From positions 16,587 through 80,586 of the forward strand of contig JAEYOY010000075.1 of the NCBI GenBank assembly GCA_023411215.1: a stretch of 64,000 bases of DNA. Reading direction: 5' to 3'. The DNA comes from Bacillota bacterium. Lineage in GTDB: Bacteria > Bacillota > Clostridia > Lachnospirales > Lachnospiraceae. Of this stretch, positions 9,391 to 17,707 are shown piece after piece. The notes under the pieces were generated by a model. The model searched no databases. It saw nothing but the letters and a program-made list of their open reading frames with translations, and had not been told where the DNA came from. Each line of letters opens with the position of its first letter. Position 1 is the stretch's first letter. The translations under genes and the position numbers were made by a program.

Positions 9391-9765
9391 ATGGAAGCAG
9401 GTCAGAAGTTATTAATAGGAGCAGCATCCGTTTTGGTACTTTGCATAGGACTCTATCTACTTTTATTTCAAACACGAATTGTTTCAGATATGTTCGATGT
9501 AGTCCGGAATCAATTGAAAGACGAGGAGTTATACCAACAATATTATGCAGAAGACATTAAGATAGTAGCTTATGCTGAGCTGGTTGCTTCATTACTAAAT
9601 GATTTAGAATATGACATTGTAATCGATGGACAATTGATAAAGAGGAACGAACATGATATCGATAAGATTTCGGGATATAGTCTTGAAGACGGTGAATATC
9701 GGAAGGAATATCAATATGATGAGAACGGTAATATCATATTGATTACATATACCAGTAAAGAATGA
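9391..9765 (+). CDS. Pilin-like small anchored protein 4 (diverged)
   Basis: At 124 residues this is the shortest and most diverged of the tandem series. It has a TM helix at about residues 7-27, a post-helix helix rich in acidic residues and Gln (RNQLKDEELYQQYY), and the C-terminal strand motif DENGNIILITYTS, which corresponds to NNNIICIEF in copies 1 and 2. It probably acts as a minor or tip subunit if the series forms a fibre (inference). AGAGGAG lies 7 nt upstream of the start. Confidence 0.6.
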   Translation: MEAGQKLLIGAASVLVLCIGLYLLLFQTRIVSDMFDVVRNQLKDEELYQQYYAEDIKIVAYAELVASLLNDLEYDIVIDGQLIKRNEHDIDKISGYSLEDGEYRKEYQYDENGNIILITYTSKE

Positions 9766-9807
9766 AAGACCGTAATTACACTAAAGAATCGTAGGGGAGA
9801 CGAAGGA

Positions 9808-12360
9808 ATGGATATAAGCCCGCTAGGGAAGACAATAGCAATTGTGTTGGTAGTTGTACTCATTTTTCTATTCCCATTACCATATATAGCGAAAGCCGTA
9901 AATAAGACAGTAGATGATCTGGTTAATACCAATATAACGGAATATGTAGATGCGATGCGGCAGCAAGGTACGATTACCAAGGAAAACTATGAGGATATGA
10001 TCCGTGAGCTGGATCGTACCGGAGAATTGTATGATATAGATATCGAAGTATCCCATCCGGTATCCGGTGTAGAAATCAAAGAGACGAAGCTGGGAGACGA
10101 ATTATCTGAATATAAGGTTTTAAATACTTCGTATATTTATGAGGAAGTCGGTGAGATTGATGCTTGTGAAGAAGAAAACCGCGAATATCACAATCATGAG
10201 GAAGAGATAAGATCCTTCGCAGCACATACCCATACAGACGATTGTTATGAAGGGCACAGGCACGTTTCAGCCTGCAAACCTACAAATAAAATAGTGGCAC
10301 AGATGAAACAATTGCCAAACGGTGGTAGGGAGTATATCATCAAGTGTGCTGAATGCGGAAAAATCCTTTTTATTGCTACATGGGAGGGTAATTACAACAT
10401 TGTTACAATAGATGATGGGACAGTGGTTTCTTTTTATACGGGTTGGATCGATTACGCACTCGGTGTAAGACAATTCTTATGGCAAGACTTTTATTATGCT
10501 GTATATAATGAAATCAAAGCAAATTATGGTGAAACTTCGCCTAAATACTGGTCAGAAGTATTTCCGACCTATCCCGGAATTCCTACATTTAATGCTCAAG
10601 GTAATATTTCTGGTTACTTACCCACAGTTTGCCCTAACTTAAATGGACATCCATATACCTGTGGTCAAGTTCAAGACGAGACAACCGATTGCGACCGGGT
10701 AGTTACATCGATCACAGCTACAAATCCAAATCAGACGGTAAATAGAGGGACGAGTATAATCACAACAGCAACGGCAACCTATCTGGATGGACATGTCGGG
10801 ATAGTCAGTTGTTCAAGCAATTTTAACCCGAATCAGCTTGGTGCACAGACGGTTATGCTGACCTATTATGGGCTTGTTGATAAAGCGAAGACAACCGGTT
10901 CCAAGGCTTGCACGGTTAGCGTGACTGTTAAGGAGGCGTATAAACTCAGTAGTCTTACAGTAGCTCCTATAAGTCAGGAGGTATTTCGGTATCAGTCACC
11001 CAGCTTCACTGTCACGGCAAATTATGATAATGGGACCTCTAAGCCAGTGACAGGTTATAGTATCAGTAATTATAACAGTAGCACTCTGGGAACACAGACA
11101 GTCACAATTACCTATACGGAATCGGGTGTAACAAAATCCGCTACGGCTAATGTAATCGTTAGGAACCTCACCAGAGTCTGTCCGATATGTTATACAGGAT
11201 ACTATCTGGATAATAATGATAAAGATCCAGGCTGCCCATACTGCAAGAGTACCATTGTAAGTATATCAGCCAGTCCGAATGATATCGTTCTAAATAAGGG
11301 TAAGCCATTGAATATAACCGTCGAGGCTACTTATCGGAATGGTAGCAGAAGTATTGTAACCGGTTGGACAAGCAATTATGATCCGTCTCAGGTTGGAATT
11401 CAGGATGTGATAATTTCATATCAGACCTTTACCGCCAGTATCCGAGTGGAGGTAAGAAATCAATTAAAAACCTGTAGCATTTGCTCTCAGGAATATGAGC
11501 AGAACGATGACGGTACGGATCCCGGATGCCCGTCATGTAAGAAGACAGTAGTCAGTATTGATGCAACTCCAAAGGTGTTGACCATCCATAAGCACCAATC
11601 GTTACCGATTACAGTCAAAGCAACCTTTAAAGATGGTCATACCGAGGTTGTTAATGACTGGGCCTCTAATCTTATGGCAGATGCAGCCGGTATCTACGAG
11701 GTTATGATATTGTATCAAAATGTCACGGACATTATCACGGTAACCGTAATGGAAGATGGACAGATAGAATGCTCCTATTGTGGTCTAAAATATCTCTTTA
11801 ATGACAGTCCCAAAGGATGTCCCTCCTGTTATGTAACCTTGACCGGAATGGAAGCTTCCTTACGTGGTGGCGGAACAAAGGTACCTTATAAGAGCAAACT
11901 GAACCTGCAAATCACAAAGCTATTCAAAGACGAGCATAGGGAACTGACCTACACTGGCTGGACGGTAAGTGATTATAATCCTGGTCAGCTAGGAAACCAG
12001 ACAATCACCGCCCATTATAGCGGATTCAGCGACCAGCTGGACATTGAGGTAGTAGATGAGCTGCCGGAGGTGACTTGTCCTAACGGTCATACTTATTATC
12101 TGAATGCGGATGGTAGCGATCCAGGCTGTCCCTACTGTAGTGGGACAGAGGGAAAAGCAGAGGCTTTATTCTACTTTGATACCACTTATTCGGGTTTTAT
12201 CATAGATGCGATCTATACGAACGGAGAGTATCCGCTTAAGAAAGGGGATTACTTAAAGGTAACGATAAAACCGAGGAATGTATCCATCTTATCTAAGCTA
12301 TTAAATATATTCACCGGTTACCTAAAAAGAGAGTATACATTCGGCGGGGAGGTTTCTTAA
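9808..12360 (+). CDS. Giant anchored protein with alternating zinc-knuckle and Ig-like domains (1)
   Basis: The 850-residue protein has one N-terminal TM helix (about 8-31), then a helical module with the pattern T-x-E-x-Y-E-x5-L-x2-TG-x-LYDI shared with the next gene. A His/Cys cluster HTHTDDCYEGHRH follows near 139-151, with a CAEC pair near 180. From about 290 on, Ig-like units (bacterial Ig-like type, with T-x-G-x-Q/Y-x-V-x-I-x-Y strand ends) alternate with knuckles of the form C-x2-C-x(n)-DPGCPxC at about 457, 555, 654 and 756. The exposed part is probably a stiff surface stalk with metal-binding or disulfide knots. No known function is recognised. Confidence 0.7.
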   Translation: MDISPLGKTIAIVLVVVLIFLFPLPYIAKAVNKTVDDLVNTNITEYVDAMRQQGTITKENYEDMIRELDRTGELYDIDIEVSHPVSGVEIKETKLGDELSEYKVLNTSYIYEEVGEIDACEEENREYHNHEEEIRSFAAHTHTDDCYEGHRHVSACKPTNKIVAQMKQLPNGGREYIIKCAECGKILFIATWEGNYNIVTIDDGTVVSFYTGWIDYALGVRQFLWQDFYYAVYNEIKANYGETSPKYWSEVFPTYPGIPTFNAQGNISGYLPTVCPNLNGHPYTCGQVQDETTDCDRVVTSITATNPNQTVNRGTSIITTATATYLDGHVGIVSCSSNFNPNQLGAQTVMLTYYGLVDKAKTTGSKACTVSVTVKEAYKLSSLTVAPISQEVFRYQSPSFTVTANYDNGTSKPVTGYSISNYNSSTLGTQTVTITYTESGVTKSATANVIVRNLTRVCPICYTGYYLDNNDKDPGCPYCKSTIVSISASPNDIVLNKGKPLNITVEATYRNGSRSIVTGWTSNYDPSQVGIQDVIISYQTFTASIRVEVRNQLKTCSICSQEYEQNDDGTDPGCPSCKKTVVSIDATPKVLTIHKHQSLPITVKATFKDGHTEVVNDWASNLMADAAGIYEVMILYQNVTDIITVTVMEDGQIECSYCGLKYLFNDSPKGCPSCYVTLTGMEASLRGGGTKVPYKSKLNLQITKLFKDEHRELTYTGWTVSDYNPGQLGNQTITAHYSGFSDQLDIEVVDELPEVTCPNGHTYYLNADGSDPGCPYCSGTEGKAEALFYFDTTYSGFIIDAIYTNGEYPLKKGDYLKVTIKPRNVSILSKLLNIFTGYLKREYTFGGEVS

Positions 12361-14757
12361 TTGCTTGATGCTATAGACCATTTAACAGATATTTTAATCG
12401 GGCTGGCGATTCTATTCCTGGTACCGTTGATCTTCTTAGGACTTAAGAAAGACGATCTCATCCGATCGGTAGTTTCAGAGAAGACGGCACTAATCGTGGA
12501 TGAAACCAGGAGCCACGGCTACTTATCAAGGGAGATGTTTGAAGAGTTCCAAGAGTCTTTATCGAAGACAGGCTTGCTTTATGATATCACATTAGAACAT
12601 AGAGAAAAAATTCTAGAGCCGGAATATCGTTTCCGTACCATCGAAGAAATACTGGAGGAGCAGAATAAGGCCTTCACCGGATCGAATGTATATCATTACT
12701 ATCCGGTAAGCACCAATATCCCGGTTGTTACCGATCCGATTGATAATAGCGGTTTGACGATGAATACCGAGACCAATGCAAGTATACTAGCAAAATCTTC
12801 GAATACTCCATCGAATGGCCATGTACATACGGATGCATGTTTTGCTCATAAGCATATCAATCCTTATGGTACTACCGATATGTCAAATTCTCCAATTATA
12901 GTTCAAAAATACAATAGTCAGCAATTTTATAATGATGCTGGCACTGCAATAATGGGATATTCGTATCATGGAGCAAATGTTATGTGCGGTTTGTGTTACA
13001 GAAGGTTATATTCATTCTATTATGATTTGTCATATGGTAAAACATCTTATCTGTATTATCGTAATTATTTCTATGATAGCGCAGGCACTCAAAGCAGTAC
13101 AACTACAACGGTTCCGATCCCGTGGACAGGTAGTAATTTCCTCCTAAATGAAATAAATAACAAAATTTATAATTTTACCCAATATGAACAGGCAGGGATA
13201 ATCGCATTTCCCTGGGAAGGCTATCCAAAGTGGGACGCAGCTGGAAACCTCTCATACATACCATATCTAGGGTGTTCTAATGTAAACGCAGAGAGACATC
13301 AGAATCCTGCCGCATGCTATCCCGTAGGCAAAATAACAAATGTAAATTTCAGCGCTGGGTTTAGTACGAATGATTATTATGGCTGGCTCGGAGATCGAAT
13401 GGGAAATATAACATTGACATGTGCTGATTGTAACGGTGTTTTACTTCAGATAAGCACATATGCTAGTGCAGCATTCCCACAGATTAATGGTTATAGGGTG
13501 AGGTCAGATATAAGTACAAATTTTAATGGTTATAATCATCTAGGTCAGATTAAAAATATATCAGCTGGAGCCGGGATGGACTTAATACCGGTAGATGCCT
13601 CACAAATTCAAGCATTCAATGATATTACAACAAAAGTCGATAGTATTTGGAATGTGATAAGTAACACAAAATATAATACACCATCACTGAACGTATCTCC
13701 TAATGGGCGAAACTGGAACACTACAAGATCCGTTCCTTTCCTTTTACCCGGGATGCCACTAAGTGAATTTAGCAATGGTAAGTGGGATATTGTATGGCGG
13801 CCATACCGAGGCTGCCCCTACTGTGGAACATTCGGATCAGCTTATACTTGTGGCCAACTGGAGTCAACGAGATGCGATAAGGTGATTGCTAGTATTGTTC
13901 CTACCCACCCGGTCCAGGCTGTATTTACAGGAGAAGCAATAATTTCAACCGTTACGGTTATATATTTGGACGGAAGTACGAAAGTAGCAGTTGCGAATAC
14001 TGATTTTAACACAAATACTCCGATAACGAATAAAACAGTTACCTTAAATATGACCGACTCCTATGGAAATACAAAAACCTGTACCATCATTGTAACAGTG
14101 GTTCCACGAACGAAAACCTGCATCCATGGACATACTTATAATCTTAGTAACGATGGCAGTGATCCGGGGTGCCCGTTTTGTAAGGCTTGGCTTGCCAGCT
14201 TAAGGATTGAATTTCCGACCACTCCGACCTTCACCATCTTTCGTGGAACTACTCTTGCAGAGAATGGGGTTACTCTGCTAGCAACCTACCTAGACGGCCA
14301 TACGGAACTGTTAGAGTCAGAGTATATTGATAATCTCGATCGATATTATGTTGGATCACAGAGTGTAACCATGAGTTATAAGGGGCATTATGTATATTTG
14401 ATGGTCGTGACAAAAAGAAACTTGAAGCTATGTCCGGTATGTCACAGACACTACGAGCTTCATCCGGACGATAGTGATCCGGGATGTCCATGGTGTGCTG
14501 CCCGTACCCCGATATTTACGGGAAATGTTATGCGATATGATAGGAAGAAATATACGAAGGACATCCTTGAGGCTCTTTATGAGGGGGACGGAATCTATCG
14601 ATTTACCAATGAGGACTTTTTGAAAATATCGATAAAGAGTAAAAGAGGGAGTACAGGAACACGTTTGATATCTGCAATATATATAAATAACAATTTAGAT
14701 ACAATTCATGTGATAAAAGGCGGTTATGTAAGAGAAGATGGGTACTATTATAAGTAG
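12361..14757 (+). CDS. Giant anchored protein with zinc-knuckle and Ig-like domains (2)
   Basis: This 798-residue relative of the preceding protein has a TTG start directly after the preceding stop, with GGGGAGG about 9 nt upstream. It has a TM helix (about 9-27) and the shared helical module ending SKTGLLYDI. The His/Cys cluster HVHTDACFAHKH lies near 155-166, and CGLC near 208 and CADC near 354 follow. Two C-x2/3-[CH]-x(n)-DPGCPxC knuckles lie near 586-607 and 690-710 with Ig-like domains between them. A Tyr/Asn-rich insert occupies about 215-350. The pair probably act together as the exposed part of the apparatus (inference from shared architecture and adjacency). Confidence 0.7.
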   Translation: MLDAIDHLTDILIGLAILFLVPLIFLGLKKDDLIRSVVSEKTALIVDETRSHGYLSREMFEEFQESLSKTGLLYDITLEHREKILEPEYRFRTIEEILEEQNKAFTGSNVYHYYPVSTNIPVVTDPIDNSGLTMNTETNASILAKSSNTPSNGHVHTDACFAHKHINPYGTTDMSNSPIIVQKYNSQQFYNDAGTAIMGYSYHGANVMCGLCYRRLYSFYYDLSYGKTSYLYYRNYFYDSAGTQSSTTTTVPIPWTGSNFLLNEINNKIYNFTQYEQAGIIAFPWEGYPKWDAAGNLSYIPYLGCSNVNAERHQNPAACYPVGKITNVNFSAGFSTNDYYGWLGDRMGNITLTCADCNGVLLQISTYASAAFPQINGYRVRSDISTNFNGYNHLGQIKNISAGAGMDLIPVDASQIQAFNDITTKVDSIWNVISNTKYNTPSLNVSPNGRNWNTTRSVPFLLPGMPLSEFSNGKWDIVWRPYRGCPYCGTFGSAYTCGQLESTRCDKVIASIVPTHPVQAVFTGEAIISTVTVIYLDGSTKVAVANTDFNTNTPITNKTVTLNMTDSYGNTKTCTIIVTVVPRTKTCIHGHTYNLSNDGSDPGCPFCKAWLASLRIEFPTTPTFTIFRGTTLAENGVTLLATYLDGHTELLESEYIDNLDRYYVGSQSVTMSYKGHYVYLMVVTKRNLKLCPVCHRHYELHPDDSDPGCPWCAARTPIFTGNVMRYDRKKYTKDILEALYEGDGIYRFTNEDFLKISIKSKRGSTGTRLISAIYINNNLDTIHVIKGGYVREDGYYYK

Positions 14758-14783
14758 AAAATAGTTAGAAAAGGAGATGTACG

Positions 14784-15836
14784 ATGCGCATACATAACTA
14801 TGTTATTATTTTCGTCATTATTGCCATCTGCACCTTTCTGGTTGTTGATATCAAATCGGATAATCTGGAAGCTGTCGCAAATAACAAAGAACAAATAGAT
14901 CGAAATATCATTGTAGCGATAGACGATGGAGTTGGTAGTCTTGTTCAGATGGATGAGAATAATAAATTAGTGATTGATAAGGAAGCAGCATCAAACAGTT
15001 TTTTTTCTTCTCTCTATTCCTCTTTTGGTATCACAGATGATAGAGATAGCATTAGAAAGCTTAATCAATACGTCCCGGTCATAGCTATAACAATGGAGGA
15101 TGGATATTACATATTCTACTCGGATGAGTACCGGGCTACCGATGGCTATAAGAACATATCAAAAAGCTGGACAGAAAAATTGCCCTATTTTTATGAAGAT
15201 GAGAATTTTATATATAGTTTCACTTTGGGTGAAGTAGTCACGCTTTACGATAAAAAGAATTGTCTTGGAGAGGGATCGAACCAAAGTGTTTATAGCATGG
15301 ATTATCATGAACTTCAGGATGGAGATAAATATTCCTCGTTTCGTAATTCCAATCCAAATAGCATTCTATTAGATAATGAGAAATTTGAATTGGCACGGAA
15401 AGAAGCCATAATAAAAAGCATAGAAGCTTCAATGGCTTATTATACAAGTCATCATAATCATATCGCTCAGCAATTTGGTATAACCTACAATTTCTCATTG
15501 CCGGTGATGAGAGAAGAAGAGTGGGCTCCGTATCTGGATGATGTAAGTATGTTTGTGGTATTTCAAGGATATCTCTATGGCGACCAGCTGGGAGAGGTCT
15601 ATAACCGTATCGCCTCCTCCGGAGCCAAGATATCAAAGAATAGATTATTCTATTTAGAACAGATTGGTTGGTACTATGTATATCACAGATATAATTGTCC
15701 GGAACTAGAGAATGGGGGGCTCATACTTTTTGATGAACCGCAATATAACATAGAGAGCTGTACGAAAAGAGGAGCCTATGCTTGCCCGATTTGTAATGAG
15801 GAATCTGGGGTTAATGCACCGGATTATTTGCCTTGA
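14784..15836 (+). CDS. Anchored extracytoplasmic protein with C-terminal CxxC, last gene of operon
   Basis: The 350-residue protein has an N-terminal TM helix (about 6-24), a helix with N-N-K-x2-I-D-R, then a globular domain rich in aromatic residues. It ends in a CPICN motif and has an additional Cys at about residues 314 and 332. It starts 26 nt after the previous gene with AAGGAGATG as RBS. The short head plus TM helix matches the pilin-like members of the operon. I do not recognise a family. The terminal CxxC echoes the CPxC knuckles of the two giant proteins, suggesting a shared metal or redox chemistry. Confidence 0.6.
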   Translation: MRIHNYVIIFVIIAICTFLVVDIKSDNLEAVANNKEQIDRNIIVAIDDGVGSLVQMDENNKLVIDKEAASNSFFSSLYSSFGITDDRDSIRKLNQYVPVIAITMEDGYYIFYSDEYRATDGYKNISKSWTEKLPYFYEDENFIYSFTLGEVVTLYDKKNCLGEGSNQSVYSMDYHELQDGDKYSSFRNSNPNSILLDNEKFELARKEAIIKSIEASMAYYTSHHNHIAQQFGITYNFSLPVMREEEWAPYLDDVSMFVVFQGYLYGDQLGEVYNRIASSGAKISKNRLFYLEQIGWYYVYHRYNCPELENGGLILFDEPQYNIESCTKRGAYACPICNEESGVNAPDYLP

Positions 15837-15848
15837 GAGGACAAGCCA

Positions 15849-16046
15849 ATGCCTTACAGGTTTGTGTTTATTAATATCGTATCGATACTATTTCATATCT
15901 ATATTATAAATACCTAGATACTGAAGGTAGATATATACAGTATGTTGACGTCAATCGTTGCACTTTTTCTTTGTAATGTGGTATTAGGATATTACACCTA
16001 TTCTATACAAATAAACTACGGCTTGAGGGACTCTTTTTTATTTTAG
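15849..16046 (+). pseudogene. Possible remnant of a small membrane protein, interrupted by one stop
   Basis: Reading in one frame from ATG 15849 gives 22 hydrophobic codons, a TAG, and then another open stretch from ATG 15942 with 34 codons (SIVALFLCNVVLGYY) ending at 16046. Two hydrophobic segments in one frame split by a single stop look like a broken membrane protein gene. GAGAGGAC precedes the first ATG. It is too short to assign. The rest of the 15837-16435 gap is AT-rich and shows only promoter-like sequence. Confidence 0.3.
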
Positions 16047-16110
16047 GGTCTAACTTTCTATTCAAGTACATTATCACACATGCTGTTTTTACAAATTTTG
16101 CAATATGAGA

Positions 16111-16139
16111 TTGATGGAAAACTTTGTAGATGATATACT
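16111..16139 (+). promoter_or_regulatory. Candidate promoter for the SLH-like / giant surface protein pair
   Basis: TTGATG at 16111-16116 and TATACT at 16134-16139 are 17 nt apart, about 300 nt before the SLH-like gene. The gap after the pilus-like operon and the long leader suggest the two surface genes are transcribed separately. Other AT-rich -10-like boxes nearby make this only a candidate. Confidence 0.4.
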
Positions 16140-16435
16140 AAAATTATATTATATTGTAAAATAATAGTATAACAACAGACTTATGTTATACTTTATCCAC
16201 AAATCATTTCTTTTGTTTTCTATCGTAGCTTGATGGAGCGTTAGTCGTAGGAAGTTATGGATGTATAATGATGTTCTGACCATTTTTATAGTTAGAGCAT
16301 TCTTATACTTATAAAGCCGAATTTTAGTGGGGGCATTTGCAGCGGGAGTTACATATGCTTTGAAAACGAATCATTAGAAATGATATTTGTCAGGTGGTTG
16401 GGGACATCAAATTTATCTATGGAGGTATTTGAAGG

Positions 16436-17707
16436 ATGAAATTACTTAAGAAGGTGTTGGCTACTGTTATAATGTCAGCTATGTTAATTGCATTGTTTCA
16501 GAATATAAATTCAAAGACGGCTGAGGCAGCTGAAATTTATATGACGGTAGAAGATTATTCCAAGGCAATCGCAAACGAGATTAAAGTAGCAGCTGTAAAT
16601 GATAGCTATGCTGAGGGGTTGAAGGCGGTTGGCATCATTAGAGAGGGTGAATTTTCTTCGTATAGTAAGAATATTACCCGTGGTGATGCATTGGTGATAT
16701 TATCTCACGCAGACGATTATCTCAACGGTACTCAGGTTACCTCGGAGCTGATTCAGACAGCGATTGATAAGCGGATCTCCGATATCGGTAAGGTTGCTGA
16801 TGTTAAGAGAGATGATGTAGCAAAAGCTTACCTGAAGGGATTCATGAAAGGTTATTCCAATGGAGCTTATTGTACAGATCGCGAGCTAAAGGTCACAAAA
16901 AAGATAACGAAGGAGGGTGCATTATCCTGTATCGCAATGTTGAAGGATAAGAGCAAGCGAGCAAAGATTAGTCCGGATGGACAGCTGATACGAACAAAAA
17001 ATCTACCAAAGACAGCGAAAAATTATCCTTATATACTCGAAAGCTTTCCAAATGAATATTATGATTGGAAATTCAGATACGAAGGAGTAACCACATATGT
17101 AAACAATAAGGTAGTGGAGATGATTGACGGAGTAGATTATGCTGCACCAGTGGATGTCAATAAGATTACCTTTTATGGTGATATGGCTGCCATCCGAGCG
17201 GAACGGATGGAAAAGTGGATCAACGATGCGAAGGTGTATTTTAACAATGTTTTAAATGTGGATTATCGCACCATCGATGAGAGTTGGATTGACCGAATGA
17301 TAGAGACCAACGATGCTTTTCGGTATGCAGAAAATATGTGGAGAATAAGTCTGGAACGGTATGTGAAGAAGATGAAGGAGAATAAGACAATCGTGGAATG
17401 CAAGCAGGTGGATATTGATCCTTCCTCCTTATATTTTTTTGATTCTTTATACCTGAGAGTCCATGTGAAGTTCAGGGTGGTATCTACCTCTGTATCACTT
17501 AATATGGCTGCGGATACCCTTCATGAGACTGAAGCTCATAACAGCATCCTATACAGTCCTTATTTTGTAAACATCAGAAAAACGGAGTTGGGGGAATGGC
17601 AAGATAGGTACTATGAGGTCAGCCTTGATCAATATTTTGGAAAGGTCAGCGGATCAGTGGTAGAATTTAATGATGCAATCTATTTGGGAAAGAAGGTGAC
17701 AAAATAG
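16436..17707 (+). CDS. Secreted protein with SLH-like domains
   Basis: The 423-residue protein has a signal peptide (positive start, hydrophobic stretch about 8-21, cleavage likely near AEAAE at 30-33). Residues of about 45-180 resemble S-layer homology repeats: I-x-R-x-D-A-L-V-I-L near 83-92, then F-M-K-G-Y-S-N-G-A and K-I-T-K-E-G-A-L later. The remaining C-terminal part is an unrecognised mixed fold. SLH-type repeats bind wall polymers, so the protein probably sits in the cell wall. GGAGG lies 10 nt before the ATG. It overlaps the next gene by 1 nt, so the pair is probably co-expressed. Confidence 0.65.
   Translation: MKLLKKVLATVIMSAMLIALFQNINSKTAEAAEIYMTVEDYSKAIANEIKVAAVNDSYAEGLKAVGIIREGEFSSYSKNITRGDALVILSHADDYLNGTQVTSELIQTAIDKRISDIGKVADVKRDDVAKAYLKGFMKGYSNGAYCTDRELKVTKKITKEGALSCIAMLKDKSKRAKISPDGQLIRTKNLPKTAKNYPYILESFPNEYYDWKFRYEGVTTYVNNKVVEMIDGVDYAAPVDVNKITFYGDMAAIRAERMEKWINDAKVYFNNVLNVDYRTIDESWIDRMIETNDAFRYAENMWRISLERYVKKMKENKTIVECKQVDIDPSSLYFFDSLYLRVHVKFRVVSTSVSLNMAADTLHETEAHNSILYSPYFVNIRKTELGEWQDRYYEVSLDQYFGKVSGSVVEFNDAIYLGKKVTK

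Noticed and set aside
7920..9765. ABC transporter permease or Flp pilin assignment of the four small proteins
   Set aside because: No permease signature and no G-x4-E prepilin site is present; only pilin-like architecture and context support a role.
15849..16046. Prepilin peptidase remnant
   Set aside because: The hydrophobic reading could be any membrane protein; no aspartyl peptidase motif is visible.
16250..16435. c-di-GMP or other riboswitch ahead of the SLH-like gene
   Set aside because: The long leader invited a search, but no known riboswitch core or paired stems were found by eye.
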